Shown: positions 20,536 through 27,181 of the stretch, one piece after another
Position numbering within the stretch: the first letter of the stretch is position 1
Layout: every line of letters begins with the position of its first letter
Assembly: GCA_903898725.1 (NCBI GenBank)
Contig: CAIUGQ010000394.1
Span: 1-27,181 of the forward strand
Length of the DNA: 27,181 nucleotides
Direction of reading: 5' to 3'
Source of the DNA: an uncultured Burkholderiales bacterium
Lineage (GTDB): Bacteria; Pseudomonadota; Gammaproteobacteria; Burkholderiales; Burkholderiaceae_E
Translations under genes and position numbers: made by a program
Notes under the pieces: model-generated
What the model was told of the DNA's origin: nothing
The model's input: only the letters and a program-made list of their open reading frames with translations
The model's database searches: none

Positions 20536-22113
20536 ATGCTCCGAATCGTCTGGTTCAAGCGCGACCTGCGCGTCGTCGACCACGTCCCGCTCGCGCGCGC
20601 CGCCGACGGCGGCCACCCGGTGCTGCCGCTGTGGATCGCCGAACCCTCGCTGCTGCGTGCCCCCGACGCCTCCGCGCGCCACCTCGGCTTCACGCGCGAG
20701 TGCCTGGCCGAACTCGACGCGGCGCTCGCCGCGCTCGGCAGCCGCCTGTGGACCGCACGCGGCGAGGCGTGTGCGGTGCTGGCCGCGCTGCACCGCCGGT
20801 TCGGCGAATTCGAGCTGCTGTCGCACGAGGAGACCGGCAACGCCGCGAGCTATGCGCGCGACCGGGCGGTGGCCGCCTGGATGCGCGGACGCGGGCTGCG
20901 GTGGACCCAGAGTCCGAGCAATGGGGTGGTGCGACGGCTCGACGACCGGGACCGCTGGAGCGCGGCATGGATGGCCCGGATGCAGGCCGAACCGTGGCCG
21001 GCCCCGGTCTCCCTGCGGCCGCCGCCCGAGGACGGGCGGACACAGGCGCAGGGTCGCGACCCGGGTCCCGGCCAGGCCCGCTGCCACGCCCCCGCCCCGC
21101 CCCACGACATCGACATCGCTCCCCGCCCCGGCCTCGCCGCCATCCCCGACCCGGCCACGTGCTATCCCGACGAGCCCGACGCCCCGCTGCGCCAGCGCGG
21201 CGGCCGCGCCGCCGCCATCGACTGCCTGCAGCGCTTCCTCGACGAACCGCTCGCGCGCTACCGCGCCGGCATGGCCTCGCCCCTGACCGCCCCGGACGAC
21301 TGCTCGCGGCTGTCGCCCCATCTGGCGCTCGGCACCGTGTCGGTCCGCGAACTCGTGCGGGCGACCTGGGCCGTGCGGCGCGGCGAGACCGATCCGGCAC
21401 GCCGCGCCGGGCTGAAGTCCTTCGAGTCGCGCCTGCACTGGCACTGCCACTTCATCCAGAAGCTCGAATCCGAACCCGCGATCGAGTCGCGCAACCCCCA
21501 CCGCGGCTTCGACGGCCTGCGCAACGAAGGCCCGCTGGACGCCGCCGAGCGCGCCCGGCTCGCGGCCTGGCGCGACGGGCGCACCGGCTGGCCGATCGTC
21601 GACGCCTGCATGCGGATGCTCGACGCCACCGGCTGGCTGAACTTCCGCATGCGGGCGATGCTGGTCAGCGTCGCCACGTATCCGCTGTGGCTGCACTGGG
21701 TCGAGCCGGGACGCGTGCTCGCCCGGCGCTTCGTCGACTACGAGCCCGGCATCCACTGGCCGCAGCTCCACATGCAGGCCGGCGTGACCGGCATCAACGC
21801 GACCCGGGTCTACAGCCCCGCCCGCCAGCAGGCGGATCAGGATCCGGAGGGACGCTTCGTGCGGGCCTGGATCCCCGAGCTCGGGACCGCCGACTATCCG
21901 CCGCCGATCGTCGACTGGGCCACCGCCGCCCGCGAGGCGCGCGACCGCGTCTGGGCGGTGCGGCGGGCGCCGGGTGCGCAGCGCGTCGCCCAGCAGGTCT
22001 GGTCGCGCCACGGCAGCCGTCACCCGCAGCGCGAACCGGTGCGCCGGGCCCGCCGAAGCCCGGCTTCGGACAGCGACGTCCGCCAGCTCGCGCTCGGGTT
22101 CGACGAGGACTGA
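20536..22113 (+). CDS. Deoxyribodipyrimidine photolyase / cryptochrome family protein
   Basis: A 525-residue flavoprotein of the photolyase/cryptochrome family, which uses light to split pyrimidine dimers in DNA. The N-terminal Rossmann antenna domain begins LRIVWFKRDLRVVDHVPLA. The FAD domain (about 215-465) contains SRLSPHLALGTVSVREL (258-274), FESRLHWHCHFIQKLE (296-311), GWPIVDACMRMLDATGWLNF (351-370), HWPQLHMQAGVTGINATRVY (407-426) and QDPEGRFVRAWIPEL (435-449). A Pro/Gly-rich insert (about 155-205) separates the two domains. The C-terminal 60 residues are basic, then acidic. I see no four-Cys iron-sulphur pattern. Whether it repairs dimers or only signals is undecided. The ATG at 20536 begins exactly at the conserved start. 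A folE-like gene nearby may be chance. Confidence 0.9.
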   Translation: MLRIVWFKRDLRVVDHVPLARAADGGHPVLPLWIAEPSLLRAPDASARHLGFTRECLAELDAALAALGSRLWTARGEACAVLAALHRRFGEFELLSHEETGNAASYARDRAVAAWMRGRGLRWTQSPSNGVVRRLDDRDRWSAAWMARMQAEPWPAPVSLRPPPEDGRTQAQGRDPGPGQARCHAPAPPHDIDIAPRPGLAAIPDPATCYPDEPDAPLRQRGGRAAAIDCLQRFLDEPLARYRAGMASPLTAPDDCSRLSPHLALGTVSVRELVRATWAVRRGETDPARRAGLKSFESRLHWHCHFIQKLESEPAIESRNPHRGFDGLRNEGPLDAAERARLAAWRDGRTGWPIVDACMRMLDATGWLNFRMRAMLVSVATYPLWLHWVEPGRVLARRFVDYEPGIHWPQLHMQAGVTGINATRVYSPARQQADQDPEGRFVRAWIPELGTADYPPPIVDWATAAREARDRVWAVRRAPGAQRVAQQVWSRHGSRHPQREPVRRARRSPASDSDVRQLALGFDED

Positions 22114-22144
22114 ACCGCCGTCCGTCATTCGGCACGGGCGCCGC

Positions 22145-22173
22145 TTGACCCGCCCCGGGGCATCGCGAAGAAT
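22145..22173 (+). promoter_or_regulatory. Candidate promoter of the dioxygenase-P450-diiron-thiolase operon
   Basis: TTGACC (22145-22150) and AAGAAT (22168-22173) are 17 bp apart. The predicted start is near 22180, about 60 nt before the dioxygenase ATG. The -35 matches 5 of 6, the -10 only 4 of 6. Confidence 0.45.
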
Positions 22174-22242
22174 CGGCCGACCCGGACCCCGGCCGTCGCC
22201 CCGCGCGACCGACCGCGGCCAGCCCCCACGGAGACACCGCGG

Positions 22243-23145
22243 ATGATCACCCTGGAACCGACCGGCGCGGCCTGCGGCGCGTTCGTGCGAGGCATCGACC
22301 TCTCGACCGTGCAGGACGAGGCCGAGACGGCGGCCCTGCGCGCCGCCTGGCTCGAGCACGGCGTGCTCGCCTTCCCCGACCAGCGCATGTCGATCGCCGA
22401 CCTCGAGCGCTTCACCCTCGGGCTGGGTCCGCGCGGCGACGACCCGTTCATCGCACCGATCCCCGGTCATGCACACGTCGTCGAGATCCGCCGCGACGCC
22501 GACGAGCAGGCGCCGATCTTCGCCGAGAGCTGGCACTCCGACTGGAGCTTCCTGCCGGTGCCGCCTGCCGGCACGGCGCTCTACGGCACGGTCGTGCCCC
22601 CGGTGGGCGGCGACACGCTGTTCGCCTGCGGCGCCGCCGCGTGGGACGCCCTGCCCGCCGCCGACCGCGCCGCCCTGTCGGGCCGGCTGGGCGTGCATTC
22701 GGCACGCAAGGGCTATGCGCGCGACGGCCTGTACGGCGAGCGCGACCGCGCCCGCGGCCGCTCGATGGCGATCCGCTTCAGCGACGAGGCGCTGGCCACG
22801 CGGCTGCACCCGATCGGCCGGCCGCATCCCGAGACCGGCCGCATCGCGCTGTTCGTCAGCCCCGGCTACACGATCGGCATCGACGGCATGGACGAGGCCG
22901 AGTCGGCCGACGTGCTGCGCATGCTCTTCGAGCACCAGAAGCGGCCCGAGTTCGTCTACCGGCACCGCTGGCAGCCCGGCATGCTGGTGCTGTGGGACAA
23001 CCGGCGGCTCGTGCACGCGGCCACCGGCGGCTACGAGGGTCACCGCCGGCTGCTGCACCGGATCACGATCGCCGAGCGCCAGCCGCTGCCGCCCGCGCCC
23101 CCCGGGCGCGTGGCCACGCCGGCACCGGCCGGAGGCCTGCATTGA
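22243..23145 (+). CDS. TauD/TfdA-family Fe(II)/2-oxoglutarate-dependent dioxygenase
   Basis: A 300-residue non-heme iron dioxygenase. It couples oxidative decarboxylation of 2-oxoglutarate to hydroxylation of a substrate. The iron triad is H98 and D100 in WHSDWSFLPVPP, with distal H258 in NRRLVHAATGG. R269, 11 residues after H258, fits the 2-oxoglutarate-binding Arg of TauD, and R273 lies 15 after. The N terminus ITLEPTGAACGAFVRGIDLS is typical of the family. It has no signal peptide and is presumably cytoplasmic. It is the first gene of the operon. Its stop overlaps the P450 TTG start by 4 nt, so translation is coupled. The substrate is unknown; TfdA-type (aryloxyalkanoate) and TauD-type (sulfonate) activities are both conceivable. 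Confidence 0.9.
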   Translation: MITLEPTGAACGAFVRGIDLSTVQDEAETAALRAAWLEHGVLAFPDQRMSIADLERFTLGLGPRGDDPFIAPIPGHAHVVEIRRDADEQAPIFAESWHSDWSFLPVPPAGTALYGTVVPPVGGDTLFACGAAAWDALPAADRAALSGRLGVHSARKGYARDGLYGERDRARGRSMAIRFSDEALATRLHPIGRPHPETGRIALFVSPGYTIGIDGMDEAESADVLRMLFEHQKRPEFVYRHRWQPGMLVLWDNRRLVHAATGGYEGHRRLLHRITIAERQPLPPAPPGRVATPAPAGGLH

Positions 23146-24365
23146 GCGCGACGGCGCCGCTCGCGTTCGACCCGGGCGACGAGGCCGTCCGCCGCGATCC
23201 GTTCGCGGTGTTCGCGCGCCTGCGCGACGAGGACCCGGTGCACTGGAGCCCGGCGCTGCGGACCTGGGTGGTCACCCGCTACGACGACGTGCGCGACGTC
23301 GCCATGACCGCCGACCTGTCGCCGAACCGCCTCAAGCCCTTCTACGCGTCGCTCAAGGACGAGCGCCGCTCGATGCTCGCCGAGGTGATGCGCTACCTGT
23401 CGGTGTGGCTGGTGTTCCGCGACCCGCCCGAGCACACGCGGCTGCGCCGGCTGCTCAACGGCGTGATCAACCCGAAGGTGGTCGCGGCGATGCGCCCGTC
23501 GATCCGCCGCGTGGTCGACGAGGTGCTCGACCGCGTCGCCCACCGCGACGAGGTCGACTTCGCCGCCGAAGTCGCGGCGCTGGTGCCCGCCTGGGTGATC
23601 CTCGACATGCTCGGCATCCCGCGCGAGCGCTTCGACGAGATCAAGGTCTGGTCCGACGACATGCGGACCTTCATCGGCACCTCGCGCGGCGAACCGGCCC
23701 GCTACGAGCGCGTTCAGCGCGGCGCCCATGCGATGGCGGCCTTCTTCCGCGAGGCGATCGCGGAGCGCCGCGCCGATCCGCGCGACGACGTGATCAGCCG
23801 GATGATCGCGGCCACCGACGACGAGGGCCGGCTGTCCGAGGACGAGCTGGTCGGCACCTGCATGCTGATCCTCTTCGGCGGCCACGAGACCACCACCAGC
23901 CTGCTGACCAATGGCGTCAACGCGCTGCTCGAGCACCCCGAGCAGCTCGAGCGCCTGCGCACCGAGCCCGAGCTGATCGACTCGGCGGTCGAGGAGTTCC
24001 TGCGCTACGACGGACCGAGCTTCTCGATCGCGCGCGTGGTCGCCGAGGAGCACGAGCTCGCCGGCCGGGTGCTCAAGCCGGGCGAGCGGGTCTACGCGAT
24101 GGTCAGCGCGGCCAACCGCGACCCGCGCCAGTTCGAGCGCCCCGACGCGCTGGTGCTCGACCGCAGCCCGAACCGCCACCTCACCTTCGGCTTCGGCATC
24201 CACTTCTGCCTGGGCGCGCCGCTGGCGCGGCTCGAAGGCCAGGCGTGCATCGCCGCGCTGCTCGAGCGCCACCCGCGCCTGGCGCGCGGCAGCGGCGAGC
24301 CCGTCTGGCTCGACGCGATGGTGATGCGCGGCCTGACCCGCCTGCCGCTGCGGCTCGCCGCGTGA
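23142..24365 (+). CDS. Cytochrome P450 (bacterial class, CYP)
   Basis: A 407-residue soluble P450 monooxygenase, the normal bacterial length. Motifs in order are RDPPEHTRLRRL (93-104, C-helix), the I-helix oxygen-binding FGGHETTTS (245-253), ExxR as E285-F-L-R288 (VEEFLRYDGP), and the heme loop FGFGIHFCLGAPLAR with Cys356. The TTG at 23142 is the start. GGAGG lies 6 nt upstream, and TTGA overlaps the dioxygenase stop. The nearest in-frame ATG comes only at about 23304, inside the conserved domain. Electrons normally come from a ferredoxin and reductase, but none is encoded in the window. It lies in the four-gene oxidative operon. The substrate is unknown; family number cannot be assigned by eye. 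Confidence 0.92.
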   Translation: MSATAPLAFDPGDEAVRRDPFAVFARLRDEDPVHWSPALRTWVVTRYDDVRDVAMTADLSPNRLKPFYASLKDERRSMLAEVMRYLSVWLVFRDPPEHTRLRRLLNGVINPKVVAAMRPSIRRVVDEVLDRVAHRDEVDFAAEVAALVPAWVILDMLGIPRERFDEIKVWSDDMRTFIGTSRGEPARYERVQRGAHAMAAFFREAIAERRADPRDDVISRMIAATDDEGRLSEDELVGTCMLILFGGHETTTSLLTNGVNALLEHPEQLERLRTEPELIDSAVEEFLRYDGPSFSIARVVAEEHELAGRVLKPGERVYAMVSAANRDPRQFERPDALVLDRSPNRHLTFGFGIHFCLGAPLARLEGQACIAALLERHPRLARGSGEPVWLDAMVMRGLTRLPLRLAA

Positions 24366-24414
24366 TCCCCGACCCGATCCGACGGCGCCCGATGCGGCGC
24401 GAGGAGTCCCGACG

Positions 24415-25512
24415 ATGAGCACGATGTTCCGCTATGCGCTGCCGGTCGAGCAGACGGGCTGGCAGGTCGGCACCGAGATGCAGGCGAGCTTCGCCTGGGA
24501 GTACGAGGACGGCCGCGCGAAGCTGCTGAACCTGTACGACACCGCCAAGCAGCACCAGTGGGATGCGGCCACGCGCATCGACTGGTCGCAGGACCTCGAC
24601 CCCGCCAACCCGATGCGCCTCGACGACCGGGGCCTGGCGATCGTCGAGACGCCGCTGTGGGCCAAGCTCGGCGCCGAGGACCGCGCCCGCGTGCGCAGCC
24701 ACGTCCAGGCGCACACGCTGTCGCAGTTCCTGCACGGCGAGCAGGGCGCGCTGCTGGTGGCCTCGCGCCTGGTGCAGTGCGCGCCGCAGATGGACGCGAA
24801 GTTCTACGCTGCGACCCAGACGATGGACGAGGCGCGCCACGTCGAGGCCTACTCGAGGCTGCTGCACGAGAAGTTCGACGTCGTCTACCCGATCACGCCG
24901 GGGCTGCGCGTGCTGCTCGAGCAGATCCTCTCCGACTCGCGCTGGGACTTCTGCTACCTCGGCATGCAGGTGCTGATCGAGGGTCTCGCACTCGCCGCGT
25001 TCCAGCGCTACCGCGACAGCGCGCACAACCCACTCGTCCAGCAGGTCAACACCTACGTGATGCAGGACGAGGCGCGCCACGTCGCGTTCGGCCGCATCGC
25101 GCTGCGCGACCTGTACCCGCAGCTCACCGACCTCGAGCGCGCCGAGCGCGAGGACTTCGTCATCGACGCGTGCCGCGCGATGCGCGATCGCTTCGACCAG
25201 CGCGAAGTCTGGGAGAACCTGGGCTTCGGCGACTCGCTCGCCGAGACCGCGATCGGCTCGGAGACGATGAAGGCCTTCCGCCGCCGGCTGTTCTCGCGGG
25301 TGGTGCCGGTGGTGCGCGACATCGGCCTGTGGAGCCCGAAGGTGCAGCAGGCCTTCATCGACATGCAGGCGATCGAGTACGCCGACATCGACGTCGACGC
25401 GATGCTCGAGGCCGACCAGCGCGTCGCCGAGGAGTTCGACGCGAAGCGCCACGTCGCCGACGCCATCGCCGCCGCTCCGGTTCCGGTGGGCGGCGCCGCC
25501 CACCGCGGCTGA
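24415..25512 (+). CDS. Ferritin-like diiron protein (possible monooxygenase)
   Basis: A 365-residue ferritin-like helical protein. All six diiron ligands can be placed: E109 (HGEQGALL), E139 and H142 (DEARHVEAY), E189 (VLIEGLALA), and E219 and H222 (DEARHVAFG). The spacing (30, 50 and 30 residues) is that of ribonucleotide reductase R2 and bacterial multicomponent monooxygenase-like proteins. It is therefore probably an O2-activating oxidase or oxygenase such as the AurF-like N-oxygenases, but the exact reaction is unknown. GAGGAG lies 8 nt before the ATG at 24415. It follows the P450 by 49 nt and precedes the thiolase by 50 nt. The C terminus (about 345-365) is Ala/Pro-rich and likely disordered. 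I do not recognise a named gene. Confidence 0.8.
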   Translation: MSTMFRYALPVEQTGWQVGTEMQASFAWEYEDGRAKLLNLYDTAKQHQWDAATRIDWSQDLDPANPMRLDDRGLAIVETPLWAKLGAEDRARVRSHVQAHTLSQFLHGEQGALLVASRLVQCAPQMDAKFYAATQTMDEARHVEAYSRLLHEKFDVVYPITPGLRVLLEQILSDSRWDFCYLGMQVLIEGLALAAFQRYRDSAHNPLVQQVNTYVMQDEARHVAFGRIALRDLYPQLTDLERAEREDFVIDACRAMRDRFDQREVWENLGFGDSLAETAIGSETMKAFRRRLFSRVVPVVRDIGLWSPKVQQAFIDMQAIEYADIDVDAMLEADQRVAEEFDAKRHVADAIAAAPVPVGGAAHRG

Positions 25513-25562
25513 GCCCGCGCCCCGACCGCACCCGACAGACCCACCCTGAGCACAGAGGCACC

Positions 25563-26843
25563 ATGAGCGACGTGTACGTGATCGGCGTGTCCTGCACCGC
25601 CTTCGGCAAGCGCCCCGAGGCCACCTTCAAGGACCTCGCCCGCGAGTCGTACGAGGCGGTGCTGCGCGATGCGGGCCTCGACGACGGCGGGGCGATCGAA
25701 TCGTCCTGGTTCGGCAACTGCGGCATGGACAAGTTCGGCCAGCCGAACATCCGCGGCCAGGTGTGCTTCACGCCGCTGGTCCGCGAGGGGCGCTTTCCCG
25801 AGCGGGTGCCGATGGTCAACGTCGAGGGCGGCTGTGCCACCGCGTCGATGGCCTTCAACGGGGCCTGGAAGGACGTGCTGTCCGGCCAGTCGCAGCTCGC
25901 GCTCGCGATCGGCGTCGAGAAGACCTACGTCGAGGGCGACCCCGCGCGCACCCAGTCGATCTTCGCCGGCGGCATCGACCAGCTCGACCCGCAGGAGTGG
26001 CACGCGTACTACCGCCTGGCCGGCGAGGCCGCCGGCAAGCCGTTCGCGCCGGGTGCCGGCGGGGGCACGGTGTTCATGGACACCTATGCGATGCAGGCCG
26101 CCTGGCACATGAAGCGCTGGGGCACGAGCGCCGCGCAGATCGCCGCCGGCGCCTCGAAGAACCATGCGATGGGCGCGCGCAATCCGCTCGCGCAGTACCG
26201 CTTCGAGGTCTCGCCCGAGCAGGTGCTCGCCGACCGGCTGGTCAGCGCGCCGCTCACCCGGTCGATGTGCGCCCCCATCGGCGACGGCGCGGCCGCCGCG
26301 CTGCTGTGCTCGGCCTCGATGCTGGCGACGCTGCCGGCGCGCGTCCGCGAGCGAGCGGTGAAGGTGCGCGCGAGCGTGCTCACCGGCGGCAAGTACCGCT
26401 CGCTCGACGAACCGGGCCTGTCGCGCCTCGCCGCGCAGCGGGCCTACACGGCGGCCGGCCTCACGCCCGCCGACATCGACCTCGCCGAGGTGCACGACGC
26501 GACCTCGTTCTGCGAGATCTACCAGTCCGAGATGCTCGGCTTCTGCGAGGACGGGGCCGGCGGCGCCTACGTCGCGTCGGGCGCGAGCGCGCTCGACGGC
26601 GAGCGGCCGATCAACCTGTCGGGCGGGCTGGTCTCGAAGGGCCATCCGGTGGGCGCCACCGGCCTGTCGATGGTCTACGAGCTGGTGCTGCAGCTGCGCC
26701 GCGAGGCCGGCACCCGCCAGGCGCGGCGCGCCGACATCGCGCTGGCCGAGAACGGCGGCGGCGTGATCGGCTTCGACGAGGCCGCCTGCTCGGTGATCGT
26801 CCTGCAGGCGCCGTCGCGCGGGACGACCGTCGGCGGCGTGTAG
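25563..26843 (+). CDS. SCP2-type thiolase (acetyl-CoA acetyltransferase-like)
   Basis: A 426-residue thiolase-fold enzyme acting on acyl-CoA in the cytoplasm. The nucleophilic Cys is C91 in VEGGCATASMAF. The histidines are H311 in EVHDATSFCEI and H361 in SGGLVSKGHPVGATG, and ENGGGVIGF lies near the C terminus. Sterol-carrier-type thiolases often have HDCF at the first His motif; here the Cys is Ala (HDATS), so the catalytic set is incomplete compared with mammalian SCPx and the reaction may differ. Its place after three oxidative enzymes suggests it cleaves or condenses the CoA ester of an oxidised chain. GAGG lies just before the ATG at 25563. No DUF35 partner is seen. The stop overlaps a TAGCAT that resembles a -10. 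Confidence 0.88.
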   Translation: MSDVYVIGVSCTAFGKRPEATFKDLARESYEAVLRDAGLDDGGAIESSWFGNCGMDKFGQPNIRGQVCFTPLVREGRFPERVPMVNVEGGCATASMAFNGAWKDVLSGQSQLALAIGVEKTYVEGDPARTQSIFAGGIDQLDPQEWHAYYRLAGEAAGKPFAPGAGGGTVFMDTYAMQAAWHMKRWGTSAAQIAAGASKNHAMGARNPLAQYRFEVSPEQVLADRLVSAPLTRSMCAPIGDGAAAALLCSASMLATLPARVRERAVKVRASVLTGGKYRSLDEPGLSRLAAQRAYTAAGLTPADIDLAEVHDATSFCEIYQSEMLGFCEDGAGGAYVASGASALDGERPINLSGGLVSKGHPVGATGLSMVYELVLQLRREAGTRQARRADIALAENGGGVIGFDEAACSVIVLQAPSRGTTVGGV

Positions 26844-26846
26844 CAT
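26841..26846 (+). promoter_or_regulatory. Possible -10 box of the terminal lipoprotein gene
   Basis: TAGCAT begins at the thiolase stop codon, 47 nt upstream of the next ATG. The match to TATAAT is 4 of 6 and no -35 is seen. Co-transcription with the thiolase is equally likely. Confidence 0.2.
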
Positions 26847-26893
26847 CGGGCCTCGGCGCCCATCGGGTGCCGACCCCTGGAGCGACGACGCGG

Positions 26894-27181
26894 ATGTCCC
26901 CTCGACCGATGACCCCCACCCCGCGCGCGATCGCGCCGTACCGCGCCGCACGCCGTCTCGCGGTGCTCGCCGTGGCCGCGGCTGCGGCCGCCGCGGGCTG
27001 TGCCCCGTTCACCGCGCCCGACCCCGGCACGACGGCGGCCCGGACCGAACTGCCGGCGGTGGTGGCCGACATGCGCACCTACCGCATCGACATCCGCTCG
27101 GGCGAGCCCTTCGAGGTGCGCCTGCCCTCGGGCGCCGGCACCGGCTATCGCTGGGAGCTGGTCGACCCGGTCCCGGCTCAG
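26894..27181 (+). CDS. Putative lipoprotein with chagasin-like (I42) domain, 5' part only
   Basis: 96 residues are visible; the gene runs off the right edge. The N terminus, with Arg residues (RAARRLAVLAVAAAAAA) followed by GCAPFT, is a signal sequence ending in a Cys suited to lipidation (AAGC; position -3 is Ala, so the lipobox is imperfect). The mature part contains IRSGEPFEVRLPSGAGTGYR followed by WEL. The GTGYRW core and preceding hydrophobic strand match the chagasin-type inhibitors of cysteine proteases, where GxTGYxW forms the inhibitory loop. A periplasmic, membrane-anchored protease inhibitor is a reasonable guess, but the C-terminal loops are not seen. The ATG at 26894 has GGAG 13 nt upstream; an ATG at 26909 is in frame. 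It starts 50 nt after the thiolase. Confidence 0.7.
   Translation, partial: MSPRPMTPTPRAIAPYRAARRLAVLAVAAAAAAAGCAPFTAPDPGTTAARTELPAVVADMRTYRIDIRSGEPFEVRLPSGAGTGYRWELVDPVPAQ

Noticed and set aside
18951..22148. 1065-codon open frame on the plus strand
   Set aside because: It spans the antisense of the Bug and DAHP synthase genes and then runs out of frame through the photolyase gene. No domain is recognisable and composition is Arg/Ala-rich.
20422..23142. 906-codon open frame on the minus strand
   Set aside because: It is antisense to the photolyase and dioxygenase genes, whose catalytic motifs are clear. It is a shadow of high GC content at third positions.

Overview
This is a roughly 27 kb stretch of very GC-rich (about 70% by eye) bacterial chromosome. 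The block rplU-rpmA-obgE-proB, divergent from ispB and followed by a tRNA-Pro(CGG), is an arrangement typical of Betaproteobacteria. A Bug-type (TctC) periplasmic binding protein and a TRAP transporter also fit Burkholderiales. I see no phage, insertion sequence, CRISPR array or plasmid function. No gene-free stretch exceeds 300 bases. The longest, 10284-10570, holds candidate operators and a weak promoter zone only.

Layout. (1) 1-610: 5' part of ettA (minus). (2) 792-2010: a cupin and a crotonase-fold protein (plus), converging on an aldo/keto reductase (2021-2881, minus). (3) 3104-6873: TRAP transporter dctP-dctQ-dctM plus a short-chain dehydrogenase (plus). A palindromic operator candidate lies at the presumed promoter, and three stem-loops lie between dctP and dctQ. 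(4) 6957-10283 (minus): a HIBADH-family dehydrogenase, an MltB-type lytic transglycosylase, a small secreted 45-residue protein with a structured leader, and an OmpR-type response regulator. (5) 10571-13585 (minus): proB, obgE, rpmA, rplU, with a good sigma-70 promoter and a terminator after rpmA. (6) 13779-14970 (plus): ispB and tRNA-Pro with its own promoter and terminator. (7) 15138-18157 (plus): an OafA-type acyltransferase with a SGNH domain, and a divergent GTP cyclohydrolase I-like protein with a His-rich N terminus. (8) 18203-20384 (minus): a Bug-type binding protein and a class I DAHP synthase. (9) 20536-22113 (plus): a photolyase/cryptochrome. (10) 22243-26843 (plus): a tight four-gene oxidative operon of Fe(II)/2-oxoglutarate dioxygenase, cytochrome P450, ferritin-like diiron protein and SCP2-type thiolase. 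(11) 26894-end: the start of a lipoprotein with a chagasin-like (I42) motif.

The window mixes housekeeping genes (translation, proline, quinone side chain, aromatic amino acids, wall turnover) with catabolic or accessory genes. The parts I find least explained by known annotation are the four-enzyme oxidative operon, the small secreted protein with mutually exclusive leader hairpins and a 14-nt Shine-Dalgarno match, and the FolE-like protein whose catalytic residues appear altered.
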